A stretch of 64,000 bases of DNA from Collimonas sp. PA-H2 (GTDB taxonomy: Bacteria; Pseudomonadota; Gammaproteobacteria; Burkholderiales; Burkholderiaceae_D): assembly GCF_002564105.1 (NCBI RefSeq), contig NZ_PDBX01000001.1, positions 2,728,001 to 2,792,000 of the forward strand, given 5' to 3'. Numbering within the stretch: position 1 is the stretch's first letter; each line of letters starts with the position of its first letter. A program made the position numbers and the translations under genes. The notes below the pieces were generated by a model. It was not told the DNA's origin. It saw only the letters and a list, made by a program, of their open reading frames with translations, and did not search any database. Shown piece after piece: positions 8,713 through 18,390 of the stretch.

Positions 8713-8744
8713 ATCCGATAGTTTAAATTTTCTAGAAGAAAAAC

Positions 8745-9131
8745 ATGTCGATTTCGATCTACTACAGTGCACAGCGTAAGAAGGAGCTATCGCTGTCGGA
8801 AATAAAAGCGATAGAAGAAATAGCTACCAAGTATTCGGTCAATGCCAAAATAGAAAATTTAGTTGCAACAGGAGTCGGACTGAATTGGGAATCCTTTCAT
8901 TTTCTGACCAACACTCAGCGGCCCAGCTTATTTAAAAAAGCCATGGTTTTCTCGGGCTCGACGAAACTTCCAGACAACAGCGCTGATGCAACATGGATTG
9001 GAGTTCAGCATTGGTGTGAATGCCTTTCCGAATTACGTCAGCTATTAAACACGTGTGATTGGTCAGTATCCGTAGATGACCACAATATGCATTGGGATCT
9101 CCAAAAGCTAGCCTACGATCCATCAAAATGA
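8745..9131 (+). CDS. hypothetical protein (128 aa)
   Basis: A soluble protein starting MSISIYYSAQR. It has an N-terminal helix (ELSLSEIKAIEEIATKYS) and a C-terminal DATWIGVQHWCECLSELRQL region, and resembles a widespread small family of unknown function whose members begin with a similar MxIxxYYxA strand. The 33-bp gap to the zinc-binding protein upstream is much shorter than the usual array spacer, so the two may be cotranscribed. No function assigned. Confidence 0.5.
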   Translation: MSISIYYSAQRKKELSLSEIKAIEEIATKYSVNAKIENLVATGVGLNWESFHFLTNTQRPSLFKKAMVFSGSTKLPDNSADATWIGVQHWCECLSELRQLLNTCDWSVSVDDHNMHWDLQKLAYDPSK

Positions 9132-9376
9132 GCATGTAAGTATTGGACCGAAATCGGCCAACACCGGTCCTTCGCGCTAGCCTCCAATTTAATATTGTTT
9201 TGCCAATCATTTCGTGGCACGATATCGGAATATTGTTGGCGAGCAACTACCCTGACTGCTCGATGAACTTAACGAGGCACTCGCGGCATGAACATCCTGA
9301 AAAAACTCTTCGTTGGTAACAAGGTCCCGAAGTCAATGGTAATCCCCCCATTTTTGAGCAAAGCTAAAAGTAGAAG

Positions 9377-10204
9377 CTAAGCCGTAAGGGCCAATTTCTG
9401 CTTCGGGGTGATGCCGCCGAGTGCCATGTTCGGGCGTTCGTGATTGTAGGTCCAGAGCCATTTTGTGGCAAATTCCTGGACCTCGCTGATTGATTCAAAC
9501 AGATAGTGGGCGAGCCAGTCATAGCGAACTGTTCTGTTGTAACGCTCGATATAAGCATTTTGTTGCGGCTGTCCTGGTTGAATAAAACTGATCTGGATGC
9601 CGCGCTTTTCTGCCCACGTGGCCAGTGTCGAACTGATGTATTCGTGTCCGTTGTCACAGCGAATCGTCGTCGGCTTTCCCCGCCATTCGATAATTTGGTC
9701 AAGCGACCGAACGACGCGAGTTGCCGGCAGGGAGAAGTCGACGTCGATGCCTAAGCCTTCCCGATTAAAGTCATCAATCACGTTGAACAGGCGGATACTG
9801 CGCCCGTCCGACAGCTGATCGTGCATGAAATCCATGGACCAGACGTCGTTGATCGACGTTGGCACCGACAACGGTTCGGGCTTTTCCCTGGTAAGCCGCT
9901 TTTTTGGTTTGATTCGCAAATTCAACTCCAGCTCTCGATATATCCGATAGACGCGCTTGTGGTTCCAGCCGAATCCTTTGACATTGCGCAAATACAGGAA
10001 GCAAAGGCCAAAGCCCCAGTTGCGTTGGTTCGCGGTCAACCGGATTAACCAGTCCGCGACACGCTCGTTATCTTCCGATAGCTTTGCCTTGTAGCGATAA
10101 CAGGTCTGGCTGATCGCGAAAGTCGCGCATGCGCTGCTTACGCTGATGCCATGCGCTCGGACTGCCGCCTGTGCCATCTCACGTCGGTGAGATGGCTTCA
10201 CCAC
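9377..10204 (-). CDS. IS407-group transposase OrfB (DDE integrase fold)
   Basis: A 275-aa catalytic subunit. The HTH-like N-terminus is followed by an rve integrase core with the acidic triad in VWSMDFMHD, in [10 protein letters not shown] and in [10 protein letters not shown], and it ends in a [12 protein letters not shown] motif typical of IS3 OrfB. It overlaps OrfA by 7 bp and is probably expressed mainly as the frameshift fusion. It appears intact, so the element may be active. Confidence 0.92.
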   Translation of the reverse strand: MVKPSHRREMAQAAVRAHGISVSSACATFAISQTCYRYKAKLSEDNERVADWLIRLTANQRNWGFGLCFLYLRNVKGFGWNHKRVYRIYRELELNLRIKPKKRLTREKPEPLSVPTSINDVWSMDFMHDQLSDGRSIRLFNVIDDFNREGLGIDVDFSLPATRVVRSLDQIIEWRGKPTTIRCDNGHEYISSTLATWAEKRGIQISFIQPGQPQQNAYIERYNRTVRYDWLAHYLFESISEVQEFATKWLWTYNHERPNMALGGITPKQKLALTA

Positions 10205-10479
10205 TTTTTTTGCATCGCCTCCGAAATGATCTCGGCCTTCAGCTTCTCTTCGGCGTACATCTTCTTGAGCCGACGGTTCTCGTCTTCCAACTCCTTCATC
10301 CGCGTCATCATCGACGCGTCCATGCCGCCGTATTTGCTACGCCACTTGTAGAACGAGGCCGAACTCATCCCGTGCTCACGGCAAAGCTCCGGCACTGGCG
10401 TGCCGGCCTCGGCCTGCTTCAAGATGTTGATGATCTGACTTTCGGTAAAGCGTGATGTCTTCATGTAAAACTTCCTCAA
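10198..10479 (-). CDS. IS407-group transposase OrfA
   Basis: A 93-aa protein with the helix-turn-helix [17 protein letters not shown] followed by [20 protein letters not shown], then a leucine-zipper-like coiled coil ([20 protein letters not shown]). This is the DNA-binding OrfA of IS3-family elements. A run of seven A residues on the coding strand (complement of 10205-10211) lies just before its stop and within the overlap with OrfB. That is the standard -1 slippery site for making the OrfAB fusion transposase. Confidence 0.9.
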   Translation of the reverse strand: MRKFYMKTSRFTESQIINILKQAEAGTPVPELCREHGMSSASFYKWRSKYGGMDASMMTRMKELEDENRRLKKMYAEEKLKAEIISEAMQKKW

Positions 10480-11503
10480 AATCGCATTTAAGAAAATTCT
10501 ACTTTTAACTGATACTTTTTTGTGGGGGGATTACCCTATTAGCGATCAGCGCGGTGCCGTAGTCGTTCAGACGTTTCCTGATTGCTCTGCGCCGGATCCC
10601 CGAAATCCGGAGTTTGGAAATCGAGCATTCATTGCGGACAATGGCCTCGCGCTCGTTCTGCAATGTGCTGACGGCACCGCGAGAGCGTGGGAAGCAAAGC
10701 AATCGAAGACGACTAATTTGGGAAAAGTGACTCTATTTTCTGCGGCGGCTAAACGGGGAATTATTCCATCTGACCTTCGTTGCGCCGGATTTTCAGATTT
10801 TACCCCCGATGGGGATTGCGATGTCATTGATCATACAAAAGATTGGTCCGCATACATCGTCAGGAACATGGGCAGTACATATAGCGTTGTTAATGCATCG
10901 TCAGAAACCCCCAAAAGACTGAACGTTTATACGGGAGGAGTTTTACTACCGCGAGCTGGTCCAGCGAGTGATGTTGTTTTGGGGCAGGACAGCTCTAGTA
11001 AAGGAGTTGAAATTCGATCGCTTTTGAATTGGTCAGCAAAGCCATTTGTTAAACCACTTCTTAGAAATGGGTTTTTTCAAAGTACTGAAACTGATATAGA
11101 CAAGATCTTTTACTCTGATGCGCATGACCTAGTAATCTTGTCATGCGATGGCGTATTTATCTATTTTGAAGATGATGTTGCATTGGTCCGCGCCTTTAGC
11201 CTTGACGGTACAGAGCGCTGGACAATACGAAAACACCTGCCAAAGCCTAAAGAAAGTGGAGGCCTACATGAAGGGTTCACTAGTATCCACGCTTGGGTAA
11301 AGCTATTCGCAGGAGGGCGTTATGCAACAATGGATTCGTCCGAAGAACGCCCCTCATTTGACAATGTAGATCTCGGGACCGGCAAGACAGTCGCGTCATT
11401 GGCGGGTCACCCTATCGCCACGGCAGCAATAGGGAATCGCATTCTGATACGCACTTTTTCCGGTGAATTTGCGCTAATTGATGTAGGAAAGGTCGTCCAA
11501 TAA

Positions 11504-11903
11504 TCTGTTGTAGGCGGCGCGCCTGCTTCGCAAATATACACCTAAACCGGTGTATTGACTGTCCGCTTTCTTGAAAACGCTATGACCGATTTGGGTCGTG
11601 AGCCGCCTGCCAGGTTTATGCAAACCAGCCGTTCGTTAAGAAGTGTCTGGCCCGGACCTGTCTACTCGTCTAAGCCACTATTCGTTCCAATGCAGAGGAA
11701 GAAAGTATTTTTATAGAGCTGTTCGACGTTCCATCGAAGCCCCATGATCGCAAGCAGTCTGGCGCAGACCTTCGCCGGTATTGCTTGACCAGCTACTGCT
11801 GACAGGTAGCATGCTTTGCCATGAATGGCGCGTGTCTCTTCACGGCATAACGTCGTATTGAACCCAGTCACCACCTTACAGATATGGCCGTCGCCAAAAA
11901 GCG
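11504..11903. other. 400-bp gap left of the transposon end
   Basis: No supported gene. A 70-codon minus-strand frame (11662-11874) with a protein-like stretch (GQAIPAKVCARLLAIMGLRW) could be a remnant of a larger gene, but nothing flanking it extends the similarity. No recognisable promoter or RNA. Confidence 0.35.
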
Positions 11904-11911
11904 CGTATCGA

Positions 11912-12080
11912 TGTTTTCGACTTTAATGTCTTGTTTTCGACTTTAATTGTAAGGAATAGCAGTTATCCATTCCACTAATATCTGTCCTCCCAATTTACGG
12001 ACAATTTTGATCATTTTGGTCTGTCACGGATTTGTAGCCCCTCGTGACAGACTTTATTATCGCGTGACAGACTTTATTAG
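11912..12080 (+). repeat. Tn7-like left end: TnsB-type binding sites
   Basis: Two direct 20-bp-spaced repeats start at 11912 and 11932 (TGTTTTCGACTTTAAT). A second 20-bp-spaced pair at 12042-12060 and 12062-12080 reads CGTGACAGACTTTATTA. All point inward to tnsA. Their position over the tnsA upstream region suggests that TnsB could also repress its own operon, as in Tn7; that is inference. Confidence 0.75.
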
Positions 12081-12149
12081 TCATTATCAACATTCGTTGA
12101 GTCACTATTAATTGGGAGAATATCCTAATTAATAGTGTTAGAATGGAGC

Positions 12150-12947
12150 ATGGAATGGTCCACTGATCTATCTACATATCCGACGTATTGGCATTCTCGA
12201 CTCAAGAGAGGGTTTGGTCTGGGCACTGGCTCAAACTACCGTCCTTGGTTGAGGGTTCGTGATGTGCCATCTGACGGTAGTTCGGGTAATCCGAAGGGGA
12301 TTACCACGGGTCGTACCTATCACTTGCTCTCCAAGCTGGAGAGAATCTATTTCCACTATTTGGACCGACAACCCGATGTTGTCGATATACGAGAGCAGTT
12401 TCCCATTCTGGCTCTCAGTGAGACGCAGTCTCTTTGTGCCGAGCTGGGCGTTAAGCACCCTGCTGCCGGTCGCTATCCGGAGCCATTTACCCTCGACTTT
12501 CTGGTCACGAGACAGAAAGAAGGGCGCCTGGTCTACCAAGCTCGAAGTATCAAAACACCGGGAGATGCGGCAGACGAAAAGACTCGTGCGAAGCTTAATG
12601 TGGAATATCAATGGAGCGAGAGAAATGCTCTCGACTGGAAGCTTGTCGACGTTTCCGGGTTTTCTGACGATCTTCAGTCGACATTGGTATTCATGCGTGG
12701 CTGGTTCTCGCATCGTTATTCTGCCGATGAGCGCATTGCAAATGACTTCAGCCAAATGTTCCTGAAGCTCTATGAGCCTAATGTTCCCCTTAAGGAATTG
12801 ATTCAGGCTTGTGCTTCACGAATGAAGCGAGGTTATTCCCTGGCGCAAAATGACTTTCGCTATTGCGCGTGGTCCGGGCTCATCCCTGTTAAATTGAACT
12901 CAAAGCTCACAATGCATCTACCGGTCACACTCGATGGAAAACGCTGA
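12150..12947 (+). CDS. tnsA: TnsA-like transposon endonuclease
   Basis: The start is ATG 12150; an in-frame GTG lies at 12135. TnsA cuts the 5' ends of the transposon as partner of TnsB. In a numbering from ATG 12150, Glu64 (in SKLERIYFHYL), Asp116 (in FTLDFLVT) and Lys135 (in ARSIKTP) fall almost where the catalytic E63, D114 and K132 of Tn7 TnsA lie, so the restriction-endonuclease-type active site is intact. The residue two before the lysine is Ser rather than the Gln of Tn7. A helical C-terminal domain follows. The gene overlaps tnsB by 14 bp. Presence of TnsA predicts cut-and-paste transposition. Confidence 0.93.
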   Translation: MEWSTDLSTYPTYWHSRLKRGFGLGTGSNYRPWLRVRDVPSDGSSGNPKGITTGRTYHLLSKLERIYFHYLDRQPDVVDIREQFPILALSETQSLCAELGVKHPAAGRYPEPFTLDFLVTRQKEGRLVYQARSIKTPGDAADEKTRAKLNVEYQWSERNALDWKLVDVSGFSDDLQSTLVFMRGWFSHRYSADERIANDFSQMFLKLYEPNVPLKELIQACASRMKRGYSLAQNDFRYCAWSGLIPVKLNSKLTMHLPVTLDGKR

Positions 12948-15120
12948 GAACAATATGACCTTTACGCCTAGCCCTGCCCAAGAGAAAGTTCAGATAGGCT
13001 TGGTTATCAGGATGGGCTTGGAAGCTGCATCAGAGATGGTGCGGATAACGCATATTTTTCCTAAGTGCATATACGTTATTCCTGTGTCGACGCCAGATAT
13101 GGCGCGGTATGCTAAGCGCCCCTATGAAATGAGCCTCGGGAAATTGCTGCGGTGGCTAAAGACGTCAGAGTGGCAAATTGGGCGTTTGCGGTTGCCGCCA
13201 GAATTTTTGCTGAGCTCCGAAGAATGCGATGGGGCTTACGAGGCCATCAAGCCTTTGGTGGAGATTTTTGAGGATGAGCGCGCGTTGGGGCGCTCCATGT
13301 TCACGGTCCACATTCAACGCCGAGCTGTTGAGCTCGATATTAGCCCTGTCTCGCTACGTCGCATGCTGCTTCGTTTCTACTATTTCGGTAGGTTAAAGGC
13401 AGCGCTGCAGCCGCTGAAAGTTGGGCGTCCCATAGAGTGGGAGGGTGTTAACACTGATTCAACTATATCAAGAGGTATCACGAGTCGGCGAAGAGGGCGC
13501 CAGCCTGTAGAGGCTGAGATACTGGGGCGAAATGAATTCTCGGTAACAAGAGATGACATTGACGATATGGTGAGTTGCTATGAGGACCTGGCGAAAAAGG
13601 GGAAAGTAAAAAAGACGGTTGCACATAGCGAGTACTTGGCGCAGCACTTCAGCAAAAGAAATCCAGACTTATACAAGAAGTATCTCGACAAGCAGTGTCC
13701 GCTGCCTGTAACCATTAAGCAGTTCCGGGATTACACCGGCCAGTACGCGAGCTTTACGGCGGAGATGGCAGAAAACGCGGGTCAAAGTCATAGGCAGCAG
13801 AAGGGAGCTACCTTAGCGGTGGGGCCCGGAGAATATTACGAAATAGATGCAACCGGCGGCCGCATTCACCTTGTCGATAGTGAGAATCCGGATGTTGTCT
13901 TGGGCACACCTGTGATCTATCTGATCTTAGATCGGTGGAGCCGCTTTATCGTAAGTATTTACGTGACGTTGCGGCCGGCGTCATGGGAAGAGATACGAAT
14001 CGCACTCTTGATCGCGTTTACTCCACGTAATCGGCGTTTCCGAAATCTCGGCATCAATGTAGATGAAGATAGGTGGCCTCAGGGCCGGATATGTTCTCAT
14101 ATGGTTCAGGATCGGGGATCTGAGATGATCTCGCGCGCAATGCTCGAGGCGGCGGTCGATGGACTGCATATCGAACCTGAAACTCTTCCGCCTCTTTGCC
14201 CAGACGGTAAAGGAATTATCGAGAGAACCATTCGAAAGCTTAAAGACAGGATGGCGGATCGGCGTCTCAAAGGTGGGTTCCAGGATCGGCCTTTGGATCC
14301 TAAAAGTCGACGCAAATTTCGTGTTGCCAAAGGTGCTGCTGCTTATTCTCTACGAGAGCTATATTGGACTCTCATTGATATCGTCGACGAACACAACAAT
14401 AGTTCTCACCGACATCTTGAGGCGAAGACGATATTGCGGCGCACACAGGTCAGACCTACCCCCAGAGATGCCTATCTTTGGGGATTGGAAAACATTACTG
14501 GTCTCGAGTGTCCGCCATTAGAAGATGCTGACTATCTGCGACTTCTGATGGGGAATGACAAGGCCACCATTGCCAATGGTGCCGTCATGTTCAGAAACCG
14601 GAAATACTATCCTGCCAATGCTGCAGCTGAACGCCAAGCTCGGCACTCGACATCTAGTCGTTCTGCAATCGATATTAAGGTTGACCGCTCATATCCTGTG
14701 GAGATTTTTGTTCCGATGGGAGGCCAGGACTGGCCACAGTGGAAGGTCAACAAAGCCGGGCTTCAAGAACTGCAAGAAATCACTCTAGAGGAAGAGGATC
14801 AGCTCCACGACAAACACAGGCTCTTGATTGCTAAGACTAGGAATGATTCATTTGTCGATGGGCAATTGCGATTGGCCAGAGATCGAGGAGGGAAGGGGAG
14901 TCGCGTGGTCGAGTCTACAACCGCAACAGAGCATAAGAAAGTTCGGAGAGAAGCCGAGAGCGAGAGAGTCAAGGATGCCATATTGGGGCGCCCAACTAAA
15001 GTCGCAGTCGGTATGCCAACGGTCGGTAGGGCATCTAGAGTCGATGCGAGATCGCAAGGAGAAGAGCTTGAGGAGCGTGAGCGTCGCGAGACTATTGAGC
15101 GAATGAGAAGGAGGAAGTAA
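12934..15120 (+). CDS. tnsB: TnsB-like DDE transposase
   Basis: A 728-aa transposase that binds the end repeats and joins the 3' ends to target DNA. The N-terminal third holds DNA-binding helices. The rve core has Asp305 (YYEIDATGG), Asp393 (VQDRGSE) and Glu430 (GIIERTIRK), a complete D-D-35E set with spacing of 36 residues between the last two. A Mu-type C-terminal beta-barrel follows. The last 60 residues are strongly charged (EELEERERRETIERMRRRK), as expected for the tail that contacts TnsC. The stop and the tnsC start overlap by one base (TAATG). Confidence 0.95.
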   Translation: MENAENNMTFTPSPAQEKVQIGLVIRMGLEAASEMVRITHIFPKCIYVIPVSTPDMARYAKRPYEMSLGKLLRWLKTSEWQIGRLRLPPEFLLSSEECDGAYEAIKPLVEIFEDERALGRSMFTVHIQRRAVELDISPVSLRRMLLRFYYFGRLKAALQPLKVGRPIEWEGVNTDSTISRGITSRRRGRQPVEAEILGRNEFSVTRDDIDDMVSCYEDLAKKGKVKKTVAHSEYLAQHFSKRNPDLYKKYLDKQCPLPVTIKQFRDYTGQYASFTAEMAENAGQSHRQQKGATLAVGPGEYYEIDATGGRIHLVDSENPDVVLGTPVIYLILDRWSRFIVSIYVTLRPASWEEIRIALLIAFTPRNRRFRNLGINVDEDRWPQGRICSHMVQDRGSEMISRAMLEAAVDGLHIEPETLPPLCPDGKGIIERTIRKLKDRMADRRLKGGFQDRPLDPKSRRKFRVAKGAAAYSLRELYWTLIDIVDEHNNSSHRHLEAKTILRRTQVRPTPRDAYLWGLENITGLECPPLEDADYLRLLMGNDKATIANGAVMFRNRKYYPANAAAERQARHSTSSRSAIDIKVDRSYPVEIFVPMGGQDWPQWKVNKAGLQELQEITLEEEDQLHDKHRLLIAKTRNDSFVDGQLRLARDRGGKGSRVVESTTATEHKKVRREAESERVKDAILGRPTKVAVGMPTVGRASRVDARSQGEELEERERRETIERMRRRK

Positions 15121-16541
15121 TGAGAGCCAGGACAGATACGTTATACATCAGTATTCCTGCAACGTACCGCCCGACAGGGGTAAGTGACTTTGATGGCAAC
15201 CCATTCATTGAGGCGTTGCCTCCCATGGAGGAAAGCAAGAATGCCATTTTGTCGCGCTTGCAAAACTATCCCCTCACTCCCACCAAGAGTGAGCTAAAAA
15301 AGGGAGAGATCATCCGCGCAGCGGAGCTAGGACGCATTCGCACTCTTGTATATCCATTTGCGGAATATCAGCGTGCCGGCATGAATTTGACTCTGAACAT
15401 TCGGGAGGCATATGTCGCTCGAAATCCACTCAATCCTGTGGATATGCAACGCCGTTTGGCGATTGCGTCGGGAGACGGGGAGTTCGCCATTCCAAACAAT
15501 TGGGTAAGCACCGCTAAGGGACAGACGCTGATAGGAATTAGTGGGAGTGGAAAAACAACTTTCGCAACTGCATTCTCGCTACCGTATCAGATTGTCATTG
15601 AACACCGCGAATACAAAGGAAAGCCGCTTGTTTGCCGCCAGATTCCATGGGTGAATCTCCGCATGGCTCATGATGCCACCCTAAAGAGTTTGTGTCTGCA
15701 GTTCTTTGATGTGGTGGACGGTATTCTCGGGAACACGAATTTCTATCGGCAGGCACGATCAGTCAGCGGCATTGCACGGATGTCTCTGCTTATGGCACAT
15801 GTCGCGACGGTGGCATCAATCGGCGTAATTTTTGTGGACGAGCTGCAAAATCTCAAAGCCGCGAAAGGCGGGAATGCCGTCTTCGTTCTGAACCTCTTTA
15901 GTGAAATCATTGAACGCGCTGGAGTTACGTTGGTTATAGCAGGCACGCCGGCGCTTGAGACGGTAGTTAGTCAGAACGTGCGCAATCTTCGGAAGCTTGG
16001 ATCTGGGGGGGATTCACACTTCGTTCAAATGAAGTACGGCGATATTGAATTCAATAGCTTCTGCGAGACATATTGGGACTATCAGTTTGTGGCGAAACCA
16101 TTGAAATTGTCAGGCGATATCAAGCGGGCATGGTTTGAAGCGAGCGGAGGAAATCCAGCATTCACCGCGTTGGCATTTATGTTGGCTCAACGAAACGAGA
16201 TTGGTGGACGCGAAACGGTTGATCGCGCAGCTTTTGAGCGCGTCGCGCGATACGATATGGCAAGTCTTCAGCCAGCCATAGCCGCACTTCTCTCTGGTGA
16301 TCCTGCAGCGCTTGCTGTGTTTGACGACTTGCTTTCGGGCGCTGAACCGTTACGATCCTTGATTGCTTGGAAAGGTGGGACGGATCAGCCAACAGCGAAG
16401 GAAGAGGAATTTCCGGAGCTGGAGAAGCAAGAGCCCGTTGAAGAGGGGAAGCCCCAAAGGAAAAAACCAGCCAAGCCCGTCATCCCCAAAAAGGAAAAGG
16501 AAGAAGCCAAGGTGACGCTGCCGATGGAGATCCCCTTTTAG
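15120..16541 (+). CDS. tnsC: TnsC-like AAA+ ATPase
   Basis: A 473-aa AAA+ regulator linking target selection to the transposase. The Walker A sequence GISGSGKTTFA lies at about residues 138-148 and Walker B IGVIFVDELQNL at about residues 233-244; sensor-type GTPALE follows near residue 279. The C-terminal tail is rich in Lys, Glu and Pro (KKPAKPVIPKKEKEEAKV) and is probably disordered. Longer than minimal TniB proteins and similar in size to Tn7 TnsC (about 555 aa). Probably translated by coupling from tnsB. Confidence 0.95.
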   Translation: MRARTDTLYISIPATYRPTGVSDFDGNPFIEALPPMEESKNAILSRLQNYPLTPTKSELKKGEIIRAAELGRIRTLVYPFAEYQRAGMNLTLNIREAYVARNPLNPVDMQRRLAIASGDGEFAIPNNWVSTAKGQTLIGISGSGKTTFATAFSLPYQIVIEHREYKGKPLVCRQIPWVNLRMAHDATLKSLCLQFFDVVDGILGNTNFYRQARSVSGIARMSLLMAHVATVASIGVIFVDELQNLKAAKGGNAVFVLNLFSEIIERAGVTLVIAGTPALETVVSQNVRNLRKLGSGGDSHFVQMKYGDIEFNSFCETYWDYQFVAKPLKLSGDIKRAWFEASGGNPAFTALAFMLAQRNEIGGRETVDRAAFERVARYDMASLQPAIAALLSGDPAALAVFDDLLSGAEPLRSLIAWKGGTDQPTAKEEEFPELEKQEPVEEGKPQRKKPAKPVIPKKEKEEAKVTLPMEIPF

Positions 16542-16552
16542 CTGTACAGGCT

Positions 16553-18376
16553 ATGGCTAGGCGTACACATGCGTGCGTATTTCCCTATGTCCCGAATTTC
16601 ATTCCGGGAGAACTCCTCTATGCTTGGATTTCGCGCTTACATGTTTTAAATGGGCTGCCTAATCCTCGCTCAACGCTAAAAGCCCTTTTTGGATCACATA
16701 CGTCTACCCTAAGTGGAGATTTGCCATGTGGGTTGAGGTACTTCTGCCGGCAGACCAAGGAATGGGGGCCCTTCCTTGGGACCCCGGATGTCGCATGCCA
16801 GGCGACGCTTTATCCATACTTCAGCCGATTTATGTCCAAGCAACGACGAGGGCTGCTTTTGAATAGCATGTGCTCAGTTAATGGCAACGGCTTAAAGGCA
16901 GGCGTCGGTCTCTTGGCAAATGGATTTGGGGCGACAGTACTGCTTAAAAGCTGCATTAAATGCGATGCCGCATGCGAGGAGGAGTTTGGCTGCAAAACCT
17001 GGTTTCGAGTTCATCAGTTGCCGGGCGTTTCAACATGTCCCGCGCATGGCTGTAGCCTCCAATTTCATGTAGTGCAGAGCGGTCAGGAAAACAGGTACAC
17101 CCTGCTTGTATCGCATTCGGGAGAGGCGAAAAATGCCAGCGCTGTTTTCGGCTTATGCGCAGAGCGTTTTGCCTCGTTATCGGAGCAGGCTCTACATTGC
17201 AGTGCGGAGCCTCTATCGGATGAAGAGCGAACCGGGCGATATTACGCCGGCATAGCCAGATTAGGTCTGGGCACCAGAAACAAGATCCATTGGGAAGCAT
17301 TGGTGCAATTAGTCGGCGACCACTACGACTGGTTTTCTGGAATGTATTGTCAGGAGCGGTTGCTTTCTTCACCGAGCCAACCCCTCCGCTGGTTGCGAGA
17401 TCTTTGCCAAAGGCCGAAGCGAAACATGCACCCTATTTGCCATATCTTATTGGCAGGATATCTATACGGTGATTTGGGAAGCTTTTTTACCGCCACAGAA
17501 AACCGTAGCATAGAGGATAAATCACTTAGAAGGGTTTATTCGATGTCTCCCAAGCTGGCGTCCAGGAATGACGGTGATCTGGAGCGATTGCTTCATGATC
17601 AATCACTATCCTGCCGGGAGGTAGCTCGACAAACAGGAAGATCGGTAAATGGCATCGTAACGAAACGAAGAGCATTGAAGCTGGCAGTCGGACTTAGGCC
17701 AAAAATACTTATGAGCGAACAAGAAAACGAGATAGTTAAATTGGCAAGAGATGGCTGCCGTGCAGCTGGAATCTCAGAAGAAGTGAACTTATCTCTTTCA
17801 ACAGTTTATCGTGCGTTGGCAGCAAATAACGAACGCATTCAGCCAGATCGCCGTGCTGAACAACGACGTAGAGAAGAATGGCTTGATTTAATGAAGTCGC
17901 ATCCCTTAGCCGGCACTACATCCCTTCGGCAGCAGCTTCCAAGCGTCTATTCGTGGCTCTATCGTCATGACCGGAAGTGGTTGATAGAACATTGCCCTAT
18001 CCGTTCTAAGCCTAAGGCTCTGACAAATGCTCGGGTGGATTGGTCCGTTCGCGACACCTATTTCGCATCGTTGATCCGTGATGTAGCCGGCGTGGAACGA
18101 GGATCCCGAAGGAAGCGGGTATCTGCTACATTTCTGCTTCGATCAACAAGTCATGAAACGATGATTCGACGAAACTATGCAAAATTTCCTCAGGTGAAAA
18201 AGGCACTGGACTATTATGCCGAAAGCGACGCATCGTTCCGTGCACGTCGATGGAAATCTGCGCAGCGTGGGTTGGTTCAAGAGGGGATAACTGAACCTCC
18301 GGAATGGATGGTCAATAGAAAATCTGGAATCCGGATGAGGAAAACCTTAATTGGCGGCGATATAAGAATGATCTAA
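16553..18376 (+). CDS. tnsD: TnsD/TniQ-family target-selection protein (607 aa)
   Basis: The N-terminus FPYVPNFIPGELLYAWISRL is a TniQ domain start. A zinc-finger set (CIKCDAACEEEFG, then CPAHGCSL) lies at about residues 140-170. The long C-terminal half holds helix-turn-helix-like segments (CREVARQTGRSVNGIVTKRR and AAGISEEVNLSLSTVYRAL) and a TnsD-type DNA-binding region. In Tn7, TnsD recognises the 3' end of glmS; a glmS 3' end lies about 1 kb beyond the right end of this element, so the same target is plausible but not proven. 11 bp downstream of tnsC. Confidence 0.85.
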   Translation: MARRTHACVFPYVPNFIPGELLYAWISRLHVLNGLPNPRSTLKALFGSHTSTLSGDLPCGLRYFCRQTKEWGPFLGTPDVACQATLYPYFSRFMSKQRRGLLLNSMCSVNGNGLKAGVGLLANGFGATVLLKSCIKCDAACEEEFGCKTWFRVHQLPGVSTCPAHGCSLQFHVVQSGQENRYTLLVSHSGEAKNASAVFGLCAERFASLSEQALHCSAEPLSDEERTGRYYAGIARLGLGTRNKIHWEALVQLVGDHYDWFSGMYCQERLLSSPSQPLRWLRDLCQRPKRNMHPICHILLAGYLYGDLGSFFTATENRSIEDKSLRRVYSMSPKLASRNDGDLERLLHDQSLSCREVARQTGRSVNGIVTKRRALKLAVGLRPKILMSEQENEIVKLARDGCRAAGISEEVNLSLSTVYRALAANNERIQPDRRAEQRRREEWLDLMKSHPLAGTTSLRQQLPSVYSWLYRHDRKWLIEHCPIRSKPKALTNARVDWSVRDTYFASLIRDVAGVERGSRRKRVSATFLLRSTSHETMIRRNYAKFPQVKKALDYYAESDASFRARRWKSAQRGLVQEGITEPPEWMVNRKSGIRMRKTLIGGDIRMI

Positions 18377-18390
18377 GGAATAGCTAAATA

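Larger units (their letters stand above)
9338..10535. mobile_element. IS3-family (IS407-group) insertion sequence
   Basis: About 1.2 kb bounded by inverted repeats GGTAATCCCCCCA (9338-9350) and its complement (10523-10535). It contains the orfA/orfB pair typical of IS3-family elements, on the minus strand. Flanks read CAAT on the left and CTAT on the right, an imperfect 4-bp duplication; 4-bp duplications are usual in the IS407 group. Confidence 0.85.
9288..11503 (+). pseudogene. hypothetical gene split by an IS407-group insertion
   Basis: The first 50 bp of the gene (MNILKKLFVGNKVPKS) lie at 9288-9337; the rest resumes after the insertion sequence at about 10536 and ends at 11503 (about 320 residues). 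If the element and a 4-bp target duplication are removed, the two parts join in frame (reading ...KSISDQRGAVVV). The 3' part codes for a beta-rich protein with repeated blade-like strands (LALVLQCADGTARAWE, HDLVILSCDGVFIYFE, FALIDVG), perhaps a propeller. The interrupted product is not made in full. Confidence 0.75.

Noticed and set aside
182..11503. Classical integron gene-cassette array
   Set aside because: No integrase gene and no convincing RYYYAAC/GTTRRRY core-site pairs in the spacers; the shared hairpin differs from attC.
11968..11974. CATTC near 11968 as the far-side target duplication of the glmS insertion
   Set aside because: It lies inside the left-end sequence, between binding sites, so it cannot flank the element.
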